Source of the DNA: UBA4085 sp964556755
Lineage (GTDB): Bacteria > Acidobacteriota > Aminicenantia > Aminicenantales > UBA4085
Reading direction: 5' to 3'
NCBI GenBank assembly: GCA_964556755.1
Contig: CAZKXI010000001.1
Span: 124,001 to 188,000, forward strand
DNA: 64,000 bases
Shown: positions 20,231 to 29,479 of the stretch, piece after piece
Position numbering within the stretch: position 1 is the first letter of the stretch
Layout of the letters: the number at the start of each line of letters is the position of its first letter
Notes under the pieces: model-generated
Told to the model about the DNA's origin: nothing
What the model saw: the letters and a program-made list of their open reading frames with translations, nothing else
Database searches by the model: none
Position numbers and translations under genes: made by a program

Positions 20231-22177
20231 CTACGACTTGATCAGGATCTCCGCCTGCTGCTTGGATCGGTTCTCGACTTCGATCGTACCATCCGTCAGA
20301 CGGAATGTCAATTTATCGCCCCGAATGGTACCCCTTTCTTTATCAACAAGATACGGGTTCCCCGTGAGCACGATGGCGTCCCGGTCGACGTCGAATTCGG
20401 CCGCCTCTCCGAAGGCTTCCCGGTCGCCCTTTTTGATCATCACGCCGCCCTGGGCCGTCACCGCGCGGGCCTTCCCGGCCTCTTCCCCGGGGAGGATGAT
20501 CAGGGTTTGGGCCCGCAGGTCGGCCTCCCGGGTCCGCAGGCGCCCCTTGTCGCGGAAGGTGATCCGCCGGGTCGCGGGATCGAAGTCCATACGGTCGGAC
20601 GAGATCGTGACCGGAGCCGCCGGCCGGCCCTCGCCGGCCGGGCGGACGAACTGGAAGCGGACCCCCCCGGAGGCGCTGAGGGCCTCGCTTTCGAGGGACA
20701 GGACCGCCTGAGCGGCTTCCAGGATCCGGTCATCCTGCCACATCCGGACGCCGGGCTGGACCTCGAAGCGGCGGGTCTCGTCGACATAGTTGAGGAAGCC
20801 CCCGCTGAGGAAAGCCGGACGGCCCGGCTTGAAGAAGCCCTCCCGGCCCGGATCCTTCTCCTCCGGCTGGATCGTGACGATCAGGCGGCCCTCGGCGTTG
20901 ACGTTGTTGTTGCGCTCGTTGAGGAAGATCCAATCGGCCCGGATCTCGCGCCCGGGACCGGCCAGCAGGGCCGGGGCGTCCGGGCGGCCGAAGAGCCGCA
21001 CGGCCTGCAGGGTGCGGTTGATGGGCGACCCCACGAGCCTCGTCTCGCCGGGCTGGGCCGGGTCGCGGACCGTCAGGGAGCTGGCCCCGCTCAGGTTCAT
21101 CGTCTCCAGCTTGCCGTCGCGGTGGAAGCTGAACCGGACCGCGTCGCCGGCCAGGCGGGTCTTGGTCCCGTCGGCTCCGGTCAGGACGAAGGCGGCCCGG
21201 CCGCGGGACCGCAGGATATTGACCGTGGGCGCGTCCGGAAAGACGGTCAGCATGAGCTGGTCGGCGGAGACGTCCTGCTCCCGGCTGGAGGGGCGGAAGA
21301 TCGGCCGGAACGCGTCGTCCCCGGCGGCGGGCGGGACGGCCGGCTCGGCCTTCCTCCCCCGCCCCTTCTCGCGGACGGTCGCGGTCACTCCGCCCATGAG
21401 CCAGAGGATGTGGATGTCGTCCCGGTCCGGGAAGAGCTGCAGCTCGACCGCGTCGGCCCGGCCGCGGGTCGGGCCGTGGGTCAGGCGGACGCCGCCTTCC
21501 AAGCGGGCCCGGCGCTGGGCGTAGCTGAAGACCATCCGCTCAGCCCGGATCTCGTAGGGGATCCCGCCATCGTCCGCCGCTCTCGCGGTGATCCGGACGC
21601 CGCCGCTCAAGCGGGTCGTGTCGTCGCCCAGCCTGTAGTCCAGGGTCGGGGCGCGGGCCCGGAAGCGCCGGGCTTCGACGGTCACGGGAGAGCGGCTGCG
21701 GATGAGATCGGCGGCCTCATCGTAATCGAAGGCCTCGGCCCGCCAGGTCATGCCGCGGGTCTCGATCGCCACTCCCCCCAGGAAGGCGGCCCGGGTCCAG
21801 TCCTTGTCGTAGTCGACCCGCGCGGCCGTGAAGCGCAGGTCCCGGCCGCCCTTGGCTCCGCGGTCGACGATCGTCACCGGCCGGCCGGGCTCGCCCTCGA
21901 GGTGGTAGAGGCCGTCCGGCCCCAGGGAGTTGCGGGCCGCCTTGATCTCCATCCGGCTCAGGTCGCGGTTGAATTCCCGATACCGGGGCCCCTCCTGGGT
22001 GGCGATCTTCTGCGGCGGGAGGTCCCGGGCGGCTTCGATGCCGGCGTCGGGCCGGCGCCAGTGAGTCGCGAAGCGGATCGCGATGACCAGGCCGGTCGCG
22101 GCGAGGAGGACGACCAGGGCCTTGCGCAGGATGAGGATGAGGCGCCAGCCGCGGCCGCCGCCGCGATCCCCGCTCAC
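20231..22177 (-). CDS. LptC/LptA-type fused LPS transport protein (OstA repeats)
   Basis: A 648-residue protein starting at a GTG that overlaps the recJ stop. It has one N-terminal TM anchor (LILILRKALVVLLAATGLVIAIRF, about residues 13-36) and then a long periplasmic region of beta-jellyroll OstA/LptA-like repeats. Examples are ARVDYDKDWTRAAFLGGVAIETRG, SDRMDFDPATRRITFRDKGRL, and the C-terminal EFDVDRDAIVLTGNPYLVDKERGTIRGDKLTFRLTDGTIEVEN. A separate LptC is about 190 residues and LptA about 180, so this protein likely combines the LptC anchor with a multi-repeat LptA bridge. It is 4 bases upstream of lptB. Confidence 0.82.
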   Translation of the reverse strand: MSGDRGGGRGWRLILILRKALVVLLAATGLVIAIRFATHWRRPDAGIEAARDLPPQKIATQEGPRYREFNRDLSRMEIKAARNSLGPDGLYHLEGEPGRPVTIVDRGAKGGRDLRFTAARVDYDKDWTRAAFLGGVAIETRGMTWRAEAFDYDEAADLIRSRSPVTVEARRFRARAPTLDYRLGDDTTRLSGGVRITARAADDGGIPYEIRAERMVFSYAQRRARLEGGVRLTHGPTRGRADAVELQLFPDRDDIHILWLMGGVTATVREKGRGRKAEPAVPPAAGDDAFRPIFRPSSREQDVSADQLMLTVFPDAPTVNILRSRGRAAFVLTGADGTKTRLAGDAVRFSFHRDGKLETMNLSGASSLTVRDPAQPGETRLVGSPINRTLQAVRLFGRPDAPALLAGPGREIRADWIFLNERNNNVNAEGRLIVTIQPEEKDPGREGFFKPGRPAFLSGGFLNYVDETRRFEVQPGVRMWQDDRILEAAQAVLSLESEALSASGGVRFQFVRPAGEGRPAAPVTISSDRMDFDPATRRITFRDKGRLRTREADLRAQTLIILPGEEAGKARAVTAQGGVMIKKGDREAFGEAAEFDVDRDAIVLTGNPYLVDKERGTIRGDKLTFRLTDGTIEVENRSKQQAEILIKS

Positions 22178-23865
22178 GTCCGGAATCCCTCCAGCGAAAG
22201 CTGGAGGCGGCTCTCGCCGTTGAAGCTGGAGAAGAGAAAGGTGTAGGCGACGTCGATCCGGCCGCCCTTGACCAGCGAGGGGGCCCACTCCGCCCGGTCC
22301 CAGGCCACCGCCTCGAAGGTCTTGTCATCCTGGCGCAGCCACATCTTCAGATGCTTGCCCTTCAAGACCTGGGGGCCGGCTGCGATCTCGACGCCTGTCG
22401 TCGCCAGCACCGGCCGGGGGTTCCCGACCCCGAAGGGCGCGAAGAGGGCGTGGACGCCCAGAAAGGCCCGATCGATGTCGCGGAAGGGGACCTCGGCGTC
22501 GATCCGCAGGCGGCGGCGCAGGAGCTCGTCGCTGATCCGGGCCTCCGCGTCGGCGTTGGCGGCCGCCTTGAAGGCCGGCAGATCCTCGCGCCGCAGGGTG
22601 CAGCCGATGGCATAGGTGTGCCCGCCGAAGGCCTGGACATGGCCGCGGCAGGCTTCCAGGCAGTCGATCAGCGAGTAATCGGCGATGGAGCGGCCGGAGC
22701 CGAAGGCCTGGCCGTCCTCGTAGGAGAAGAGGATGACCGGCCGGTGGAAGGCCTCCTTGAGGCGCGAAGCCACGATGCCCACGACGCCCCGGTGCCAGGC
22801 CTCGCTGCCCAGGATCAGGATGCGGTACCGCCCGTCGAGGTTCCGGGCCCGGACCTTCTCCTCGGCCTGCCGGAAGATGCCCTCCTCGGTCTGCTGGCGC
22901 TTGGCGTTGAGCTCGTCCAGGCGGCGGGCGATCTCCCGCGTCTCCTCGACCGACTCGGAGAAGAACAGCCGCACGGCCAGCTCGGTCTGGCCCATGCGGC
23001 CGGCCGCGTTCAGCCGGGGGCCGATCCGGAACCCGACATCGCCTTCGGAGATCCGCTTGCCGGTCAGCCCGCAGACGTCCAGCAGGCTGGCCAGCCCGGG
23101 CCCGATGGGACTTTCCAGCTCCTTCAGGCCCTGCCGGACGAAGAGGCGGTTCTCGCCCAGCAGGGGGGCGATGTCGCTGATGGTGCCGATGGCCACCAGC
23201 TTGAGGTAATGGCGCAGGAGCTTGGCTTTTCCGGCCCGCTCGAGAAGGGCCTGGACGAGCTTGTAGGCTACGCCCACGCCGGCCATCCCCCGCTCCGGGT
23301 AGCCGGACCCGTCCACGACCGGGTCGAGGATGGCCAGGGCGTCCGGCAGGGTGGCGTCGGGCCGGTGGTGATCGGTGATGATGAAGTCGATCCCCGCTTG
23401 GCGGGCCTGGGCCGCGAAGGCCTCGGCCTTGATGCCGCAGTCCACGCTGACCACCAGGCGGGCCCCGCGGGCCAGGGCCGCGTCGAGATGCTCGGCCTTG
23501 ATGCCGTAGCCGTCCTTCAGCCGCTCGGGGATGAAGTAGTCGACGTCGCCGCCCAGAGTGGTCAGGGCTTTGTGGAGCATGACCGTCGACAGCACGCCGT
23601 CCACGTCGTAGTCGCCGAAGATGAGGATCTTCTCCTGGCCGGAGACGGCCCGCTCCAGGCGCAGGACGGCCTTCTCCATGTCCTTGAAGAGGAAGGGATC
23701 GAAGGCGTCGGCCGCCGTCCCGTGCAGGAACTTGCGGGCGGCTTCCCCATCGGTCAGCTTGCGGTTGACCAGCGCCTGAGCCAGGGGCGGGGGGATGCGC
23801 AGGCCGGCCGCGATGGCCCGGGCCGGCTCGCCGATCCCGGGGATCTCCCAGCGCGCTTCGTCCAT
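22174..23865 (-). CDS. recJ: Single-stranded-DNA exonuclease RecJ
   Basis: The 563-residue protein starts MDEARWEIPGIGEPARAI. It shows the DHH phosphoesterase motifs: IFGDYDVDGV, VVSVDCGIK, IIDFIITDHH-type (DFIITDHHRPDATLP) and, in DHHA1, GRSIADYSLIDCLEACRGHVQAFGGHTYAIG. A C-terminal OB-like domain follows (LKGKHLKMWLRQDDKTFEAVAW). It degrades ssDNA 5'-3' in recombination and mismatch repair. The region to the divergent ftsY is only 78 bases. It is the promoter-proximal gene of the long minus-strand operon down to ptsI. Confidence 0.94.
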   Translation of the reverse strand: MDEARWEIPGIGEPARAIAAGLRIPPPLAQALVNRKLTDGEAARKFLHGTAADAFDPFLFKDMEKAVLRLERAVSGQEKILIFGDYDVDGVLSTVMLHKALTTLGGDVDYFIPERLKDGYGIKAEHLDAALARGARLVVSVDCGIKAEAFAAQARQAGIDFIITDHHRPDATLPDALAILDPVVDGSGYPERGMAGVGVAYKLVQALLERAGKAKLLRHYLKLVAIGTISDIAPLLGENRLFVRQGLKELESPIGPGLASLLDVCGLTGKRISEGDVGFRIGPRLNAAGRMGQTELAVRLFFSESVEETREIARRLDELNAKRQQTEEGIFRQAEEKVRARNLDGRYRILILGSEAWHRGVVGIVASRLKEAFHRPVILFSYEDGQAFGSGRSIADYSLIDCLEACRGHVQAFGGHTYAIGCTLRREDLPAFKAAANADAEARISDELLRRRLRIDAEVPFRDIDRAFLGVHALFAPFGVGNPRPVLATTGVEIAAGPQVLKGKHLKMWLRQDDKTFEAVAWDRAEWAPSLVKGGRIDVAYTFLFSSFNGESRLQLSLEGFRT

Positions 23866-23907
23866 GAAATCCAATCTAACATAACCCCGCGCTCCCTCGC
23901 CACTTCG

Positions 23908-23937
23908 TTGACAGCGGCCGAAGCCGGCCCCTATAAT
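23908..23937 (+). promoter_or_regulatory. Consensus promoter of ftsY, leaderless
   Basis: TTGACA (23908-23913), 18-base spacer and a perfect TATAAT (23932-23937). The ftsY ATG is 6 bases after the -10, so transcription should begin on the start codon itself. No Shine-Dalgarno sequence is present in between. Confidence 0.75.
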
Positions 23938-23943
23938 CCCTGC

Positions 23944-24846
23944 ATGTTCGGCACTCTGAGGGAGCGGCTGTCCAAGACCCGCCTGGCTTTCAAGCAGCGC
24001 CTGGACGCCCTGGTCCGCAGCGGCAAGCCGCGCGAGGAGATCCTGGAGGACCTGGCCGAGGCCCTTATCCTGGCCGACGTGGGCGTGGCGGCGACGGAGA
24101 AGATCATCGACTCCGTCCGGGACCGGACCCTCAAGACAGACGGGTTTCCCGAGATTCGCGAGGCCCTCAAGGCCGACCTGGTCGAGCGGCTGGGCCGGAC
24201 CCCCTCTCCCGTCCCGCCGGCCGCCGCGCCCGGGCGTCCCGAAGTCTGGATGATCGTCGGCGTCAACGGCGGCGGCAAGACGACCACCATCGCCAAGCTG
24301 GCCCGCCGCTTCCGGGACCAGGGCCGCAAGGTCGGTCTGGCCGCCGCGGACACCTTTCGGGCCGCCGCCCAGGAGCAGCTGGCCCTGTGGGGGAGCCGGC
24401 TGGGCTTGGATGTCGTCACCGGACGCTACGGCGGAGATCCCGCCTCGGTCGCCTTCGACGCCGTGCGCCACGCCGTCGGCAAGGGACTGGACCTGGTCCT
24501 CGTCGACACCGCCGGCCGCGTCCACACCAACGCCAATCTGATGCAGGAGCTGGAGAAGATCCGGCGCGTCCTGGGCCGCGAGGCGCCTGGGGCGCCGCAC
24601 GAGATCCTGCTCGTCCTGGACGCCGCCATCGGGCAGAACGCCCTGGTCCAGGCCCGCGAGTTCCTCAAGGTCTCCGGGATCACCGGCATCGCCCTGACCA
24701 AGCTCGACGGCACGGCCAAGGGCGGCATCGTCGTGGCTATCGCCGACGAGCTGGGCCTGCCGATCCGCTTCATCGGCACCGGCGAAGGGGAGGACGACCT
24801 GATGGACTTCTCCCCCGCCGCCTTCGTGGACGCCCTCTTCGAATGA
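23944..24846 (+). CDS. ftsY: Signal recognition particle receptor FtsY
   Basis: The protein (300 residues) consists of the N and G domains only: GVNGGGKTTTIAKLAR (G1), DTFRAAAQEQL, LVDTAGRVHTNANLMQEL (G3), TKLDGTAKGG (G4) and FIGTGEGEDDLMDF. The acidic N-terminal A domain of E. coli FtsY is absent; the first residues MFGTLRERLSKTRLAF form the amphipathic membrane-targeting helix. It docks SRP-ribosome complexes at the membrane. A consensus promoter lies immediately upstream. The stop overlaps ribD (ATGA). Confidence 0.95.
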   Translation: MFGTLRERLSKTRLAFKQRLDALVRSGKPREEILEDLAEALILADVGVAATEKIIDSVRDRTLKTDGFPEIREALKADLVERLGRTPSPVPPAAAPGRPEVWMIVGVNGGGKTTTIAKLARRFRDQGRKVGLAAADTFRAAAQEQLALWGSRLGLDVVTGRYGGDPASVAFDAVRHAVGKGLDLVLVDTAGRVHTNANLMQELEKIRRVLGREAPGAPHEILLVLDAAIGQNALVQAREFLKVSGITGIALTKLDGTAKGGIVVAIADELGLPIRFIGTGEGEDDLMDFSPAAFVDALFE

Positions 24847-25949
24847 ACGCCCCGCGTGACCGGGAGTACATGGCTCTGGCCTTCGGCCTGGCGGCCCGGG
24901 CGGTCTGCCGGACCAGCCCCAACCCCTGCGTCGGGGCCGTGGTCGTGGCGCCGGATGGGAGGATCGTCGGGCACGGCTGGCATGAGGCCTGCGGGCGGCC
25001 CCACGCCGAAGCCCTGGCCTTGGCCCGGGCCGGGGCGGCGGCGACGGGGGCGACCCTCTATCTGACCTTGGAGCCGTGCGTCCACTGGGGACATACTCCG
25101 CCTTGCGTCGACGCCGTCCTGACGTCCGGAATCGTCCGGGCCGTGGTGGCCGACCGCGACGCGAATCCCGCCGTGGCGGGCCGCGGCCTCCTCCGGCTGC
25201 GGCGGGCCGGCCTGGAAGTCGCGACCGGCCTCCTGGCCGATTGGAACCGGGCCCTCAACGCCGCCTACATCAAGCGGATCACCACGGGGCTGCCGCTGGT
25301 GACGCTGAAGGCCGCCCTGAGCCTGGACGGGCGGCTGGCCACCCGGACGGGCGACTCGCGCTGGATCACCGGACCCGCGGCTCGGGCCTACGCCCACCTC
25401 CTGCGCTGGGAGAGCGACGCGATCATGATCGGCGCGGGCACGGCCCGGCGCGACGATCCGCGCCTCAACGTCCGCCTGCCGGGCCGGAGGGGCAAGGCCG
25501 TCCGACGCGTCGTCCTGGATGGAGGCTTCCTTCTCCCTCCGAGCGCCCGCCTGCTGTCATCGGCCGGCGGGTCCGTCCTCGTGGTCGGCCGGGAAGGCGC
25601 CGGCGGGAAGAGACGAGCCGCCTTGGAGAGGGCCGGGGCCGAGACGATGACGGTCGGGCCGGGGGCGAACGGGGAAGGATTGGACTTGAGGGCCGTCCTG
25701 GAGAAGCTGGCCGGGCGCGGTGCCGCTTCGGTCATGGTCGAGGGAGGCGGGCGCCTGGCCACGTCTTTCCTGGAGAGCGGGCTGGTCGACCGCGGAGTGT
25801 TCGTCTATGGACCGCGGCTCATCGGCGGGCGGGACGCGGTCTCGGTCCTCGGCGGCCGCGGACCGGCCGGCCTGGACGGGTCGCTCCGGCTGAAGAGCGC
25901 CCGGTCCTTCCGGCTCGAGGGCGACTGGGCGGTGGAAGGAGACCTCTGA
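24843..25949 (+). CDS. ribD: Bifunctional riboflavin deaminase/reductase RibD
   Basis: A 368-residue protein with an N-terminal zinc deaminase domain (HAEALALA near residue 50; EPCVHWGHTPPCVDA near 77-91) and a C-terminal reductase domain (TLKAALSLDGRLATRTGDSRWITG, IMIGAGTARRDDPRLNVRLPG, VMVEGGGRLATSFL). It does the second and third steps of riboflavin synthesis. The start overlaps the ftsY stop, so there is no room for an FMN riboswitch in front of it; ribDE-BA must be co-transcribed with ftsY or depend on an internal promoter. Confidence 0.95.
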   Translation: MNAPRDREYMALAFGLAARAVCRTSPNPCVGAVVVAPDGRIVGHGWHEACGRPHAEALALARAGAAATGATLYLTLEPCVHWGHTPPCVDAVLTSGIVRAVVADRDANPAVAGRGLLRLRRAGLEVATGLLADWNRALNAAYIKRITTGLPLVTLKAALSLDGRLATRTGDSRWITGPAARAYAHLLRWESDAIMIGAGTARRDDPRLNVRLPGRRGKAVRRVVLDGGFLLPPSARLLSSAGGSVLVVGREGAGGKRRAALERAGAETMTVGPGANGEGLDLRAVLEKLAGRGAASVMVEGGGRLATSFLESGLVDRGVFVYGPRLIGGRDAVSVLGGRGPAGLDGSLRLKSARSFRLEGDWAVEGDL

Positions 25950-26581
25950 TGTTCACCGGAATCATCCCATTTCAAGGCCGCTTCGTCGGCTTCCGCGAGG
26001 GCCGCTCCGTCCTGGCCGTCGAAGCCGCCATCCCGGGCAGCCGGCTCGCCGCAGGCGGGAGCCTGGCCGTGGACGGGGTCTGCCTGACCCTCACCCGGAG
26101 GGAGGGAGGGAGCCTGCTCTTCGACCTGTCGCCGGAGACCCTGGCCCGCACGACGCTGGGCGGCCTGCGCCCCGGCGCCCGGGTCAACCTGGAGCTGCCG
26201 CTGACCCTGGCCGATCCGCTGGGCGGCCACCTGGTCTCGGGGCACGTGGACTTCACCGCCAAGACCCTCCGGGCCCTGCCCCGCCGGGCCGGCCTCCGCC
26301 TGGCCTTCGCCCTCCCGCCCGCCCACCGCAAATACTTCATCCCCCAGGGCTCCGTCGCGGTCAACGGGGTCAGCCTGACCGTGGCGGCGCTCGGCCCCTC
26401 CTCCTTCGAAGTCGAGCTGATCCCGGCCACCTTGGATCAGTCCAACCTGGCGGGCTTGCGGGCCGGCGATCCGGTCAACGTGGAGTGTGACATGATCGGG
26501 AAGTACGTATATAATCAGCGCCCGGGCCGGTCCGCGGCCGGGGACGCCCGAGGACCGCGCCGGGGAGACACCCGCCGATGA
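25949..26581 (+). CDS. ribE: Riboflavin synthase alpha chain
   Basis: A 210-residue protein made of two similar lumazine-binding barrels: MFTGIIPFQGRF...SLAVDGVCLTLT and GHLVSGHVDFTAKTL...GSVAVNGVSLTVA, followed by the trimerisation helix region NVECDMIGKYV. It turns two lumazines into riboflavin. The start shares one base with the ribD stop (TGATG). The C-terminal tail beyond YNQ is a short Arg/Gly-rich extension. Confidence 0.95.
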   Translation: MFTGIIPFQGRFVGFREGRSVLAVEAAIPGSRLAAGGSLAVDGVCLTLTRREGGSLLFDLSPETLARTTLGGLRPGARVNLELPLTLADPLGGHLVSGHVDFTAKTLRALPRRAGLRLAFALPPAHRKYFIPQGSVAVNGVSLTVAALGPSSFEVELIPATLDQSNLAGLRAGDPVNVECDMIGKYVYNQRPGRSAAGDARGPRRGDTRR

Positions 26582-27795
26582 GCCAGCCCCGCCGCACCGC
26601 CACGGTCGAAGAGGCCGTCGCCGCCGTTCGCGACGGCCGCATGATCATCATCGTCGACGACGAGGACCGGGAGAACGAGGGCGACCTGATGGTGGCCGCG
26701 GACAAGGCCACGCCGGAAGCCGTCAACTTCATGGCCCGCTTCGGCCGCGGCCTGATCTGCCTGCCGCTGACCCGCGAGCGGCTCGAGCAGCTGCAGCTCC
26801 CGCTGATGGTCCAGGACAACACGGCCCGCTTCCAGACCGCCTTCACGGTGACCATCGACGCCAAGACCGGCGTCAGCACCGGCATCTCGGCGGCCGACCG
26901 GGCCCGGACCATCCAGGCCGCCGTCGATCCGGCCACCCGGCCGGAGGACCTGGCCCGCCCCGGCCACATCCTGCCCCTGCAGGCCAAGGAGGGCGGCGTG
27001 CTGGCCCGGGCCGGACAGACCGAAGCCTCCGTCGATATCGCCCGCATGGCCGGGCTGCAGCCGGCCGGGGTCATCTGCGAGATCATGAACGAGGACGGCA
27101 GCATGTCCCGCATGCCGGAGCTGGAGCGGATCAGCGCCGAGCACGGCCTGCCCATCCTGACCATCGCCGACCTGATCCAGTACAGGATGCGGCACGAGTG
27201 CCTGGTCCACAAGATCGCCGAAGCCGACATGCCCACGGCCTTCGGCCGCTTCCGGATCGCCGTCTTCGAGGACCAGATCCGGGGCGAGCACCACGTGGCC
27301 CTGATCAAGGGGGACATCGATCCCGAGGCGCCGCTCCTCGTCCGGGCCCATTCCCAGTGCCTGACCGGCGACGCCTTCGGCTCCTGCCGCTGCGACTGCG
27401 GCGACCAGCTCCACCGGGCCATGGAGATGATCGACCGGGAGGGCCGCGGGGTCATCCTCTACATCCTCAACCACGAGGGCCGCGGCATCGGCCTGACCAA
27501 CAAGATCCGGGCCTACGCCATGCAGGACGCCGGGGCGGACACGGTCGAGGCCAACACCCGTCTGGGCTTCAAGCCCGACCAGCGGGACTACGGCATCGGG
27601 GCCCAAGTCCTGGTGGCCCTGGGCGTGCGCAAGCTCCGCCTCATCACCAACAATCCCCGCAAGTTCATCGGCCTGACCGGCTACGGCCTGGAGATCGTCG
27701 AGCGGGTGCCGCTGGAGATCCCGCCCAACGAGGCCAACAGCCGCTATCTCAAGACCAAGAAGGACAAGATGGGCCATATCCTGGAGACCGTCTAG
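26578..27795 (+). CDS. ribBA: Bifunctional DHBP synthase / GTP cyclohydrolase II
   Basis: A 405-residue fusion. The N-terminal half is 3,4-dihydroxy-2-butanone-4-phosphate synthase (VDDEDRENEGDLMVAA; ISAADRARTIQAA). The C-terminal half is GTP cyclohydrolase II with the zinc cysteines in SQCLTGDAFGSCRCDCGDQL and the active-site YILNHEGRGIGL. Both activities look intact. Lumazine synthase (ribH), usually next in the operon, is not here; the next gene is a HEAT-repeat protein. Confidence 0.95.
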   Translation: MSQPRRTATVEEAVAAVRDGRMIIIVDDEDRENEGDLMVAADKATPEAVNFMARFGRGLICLPLTRERLEQLQLPLMVQDNTARFQTAFTVTIDAKTGVSTGISAADRARTIQAAVDPATRPEDLARPGHILPLQAKEGGVLARAGQTEASVDIARMAGLQPAGVICEIMNEDGSMSRMPELERISAEHGLPILTIADLIQYRMRHECLVHKIAEADMPTAFGRFRIAVFEDQIRGEHHVALIKGDIDPEAPLLVRAHSQCLTGDAFGSCRCDCGDQLHRAMEMIDREGRGVILYILNHEGRGIGLTNKIRAYAMQDAGADTVEANTRLGFKPDQRDYGIGAQVLVALGVRKLRLITNNPRKFIGLTGYGLEIVERVPLEIPPNEANSRYLKTKKDKMGHILETV

Positions 27796-27798
27796 GCC

Positions 27799-28383
27799 GT
27801 GGTCAAGTTCCTGCGCCGGCAGCCGGGCGGGGATCCGGACGCGCCCGATCCGCTGCTGGCCGAGCTGGCCTTCCCCCGTCCGCTCGACCCGGAGACCGAG
27901 CCGCGCCAGCTGGCCCGCGAGATCGCCCGCAAGCTGGAGATCATCCAGAGCCGGGCCAAGAAGATCCGGCTGCTGCAGGCGGCCGCCGAGTCGGACGCGG
28001 CCTGGTCGACCCCCCTCCTGGTCGAGCTGCTCGGCGACCCGGCGGAGGAGGTCCGCGACATCGCGGTCCGCGAGCTGATCCTGCGCGAGGACTGCCCCTT
28101 GGACGACCTCTGCGAGCGGCTGAACCGGCCCCCCTGGTACTCCAAGAGCGCGGCTCTGCGCATCCTGGCGGCCAAGAAGCGGCGATCCACCGCCCGAGCC
28201 GTGCGGGCCGTCATCATGGACCCCAACGCCGACGTGCGCCGCTCGGCCGCCCTGGCCCTGGGCGAGATCGGCGGGGCCGAGGCGCGAGCCCTCCTGGTCC
28301 AGCTGACCAAGGACAAGAGCCCCTACGTCCGCACCGCCGCCGTCGCCGGGCTGGACAAGATCTGCGACTTCAAGTTCATCTAG
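27799..28383 (+). CDS. HEAT-repeat protein
   Basis: This 194-residue protein, starting at a GTG 3 bases after the ribBA stop, has several HEAT/PBS-lyase-like repeats: LLVELLGDPAEEVRDIAVRELI, AVIMDPNADVRRSAALALGEIG and ARALLVQLTKDKSPYVRTAAVAGL. The repeats form an alpha-solenoid, usually a protein-binding scaffold. No catalytic motif, TM segment or signal peptide is seen. The job is unknown; its place at the end of the riboflavin operon does not explain it. It overlaps the convergent radical SAM gene by 8 bases. Confidence 0.75.
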   Translation: MVKFLRRQPGGDPDAPDPLLAELAFPRPLDPETEPRQLAREIARKLEIIQSRAKKIRLLQAAAESDAAWSTPLLVELLGDPAEEVRDIAVRELILREDCPLDDLCERLNRPPWYSKSAALRILAAKKRRSTARAVRAVIMDPNADVRRSAALALGEIGGAEARALLVQLTKDKSPYVRTAAVAGLDKICDFKFI

Positions 28384-29479
28384 GCGGCCGGCGGGCCTGG
28401 GCCGAGCGGCAGAAGGCCGGGACGGGGCGGTCCATCTCGCCAGTCTCCAGGTCGGCCCGGGCCGGGCACCAGAAGCACAGCCCGATGACGGGGCAGGCGG
28501 CGCATCCCTCCAGGAAGACCAGGCGATGGGAGACGGCCGTCCGGATGCGGTCCCGGACCCGGGCCAGGGCCGCGGCCAGAGGCTCGGCCTTCAGATCGGC
28601 CTCGAACTCCGGACGGCGCAAGGCGTCGCAGGGCCGCAGGATGCCGTCAGGACCGAGAGCGAAGTGGTCCAGCCCGGCGCCGCAGCGGAAGAGCCTCGGC
28701 TCGAGGCGCGGCCTGTCGCCCACGCCGTAGCGGCGGCAGAACTCGCCCAGGGCCTCCAAGCGCCCCGGATCGGCCCGCTCCAGGGCGGCGGCTTCCTCGG
28801 CCGAGATCCGCTCGGACGCGATCAGGGCGTTGCGGGCCGGGTCGCGGTCGGTGCGCAGATGAAGAGAGGCGTCATAGCGGAAATCCGCCCCCGGGCGGCT
28901 TTCGGCAAAGCGGGCGATCTCGCCCATCTCCCGAAGGTTCGAGCGCAGGGCCATGGCCTTCAGCCGGACTCGGGCGCCGGTGGCGAGCAGCCGATCGAGT
29001 CCCCGCCGGAAGGCGCGATAGGAGCCCTTGACTCGGGTCACCCGCTCATAGACCTCCTCGCTCGCCCCGTAGACCGTGACTTCGATGTCGCGGGGCGGAA
29101 AGGCCTTGAACAGGCGCACGTGCTCGTCCCCGACCAGGCAGGCATTGGTGAAGACCGAGACCAGAAAGCCGCGGCGCTTCAGGGTCAGATAGATCTCCTC
29201 GAAATCCTCCCGCAGCAGCGGCTCGCCTCCGGTGAGGAGGACCCACAGGGCGCCCATCTCCGACGCCTGGCCGGCGATGCGGTCGAGGACGGCCGCCGGG
29301 ATCTCCCCGGCCCGGGCCGCGGCGTCGGACGCCGGAAGGCTGACATAGCAGTGGCGGCAATCGTTGTTGCAGCGGGCCGTCGCCTCGAACTCAAAGGAGA
29401 AGATGCCGCCCGCGGCCCGGACCTTGTCCCAGGCTGGGTGCCGGTCCAGGGGCATCCGGCGGACGGACGGGTCAGCCAT
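28376..29479 (-). CDS. Radical SAM/SPASM protein (peptide-maturase type), cassette gene 4
   Basis: This 367-residue enzyme has the CX3CX2C cluster motif in ATARCNNDCRHCYVSLP, the SAM-binding GGEPLL, and a C-terminal SPASM region with seven cysteines, spread over FRCGAG, ILRPCDAL, GCAACPVIGLCFWCPA and AFCRSA. SPASM enzymes of this layout modify ribosomal peptides using auxiliary Fe-S clusters. It closes an operon with an S26 peptidase, a PqqD-like protein and a second radical SAM/SPASM enzyme; neighbours overlap by a few bases. Substrate unknown. Confidence 0.85.
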   Translation of the reverse strand: MADPSVRRMPLDRHPAWDKVRAAGGIFSFEFEATARCNNDCRHCYVSLPASDAAARAGEIPAAVLDRIAGQASEMGALWVLLTGGEPLLREDFEEIYLTLKRRGFLVSVFTNACLVGDEHVRLFKAFPPRDIEVTVYGASEEVYERVTRVKGSYRAFRRGLDRLLATGARVRLKAMALRSNLREMGEIARFAESRPGADFRYDASLHLRTDRDPARNALIASERISAEEAAALERADPGRLEALGEFCRRYGVGDRPRLEPRLFRCGAGLDHFALGPDGILRPCDALRRPEFEADLKAEPLAAALARVRDRIRTAVSHRLVFLEGCAACPVIGLCFWCPARADLETGEMDRPVPAFCRSAQARRPPR

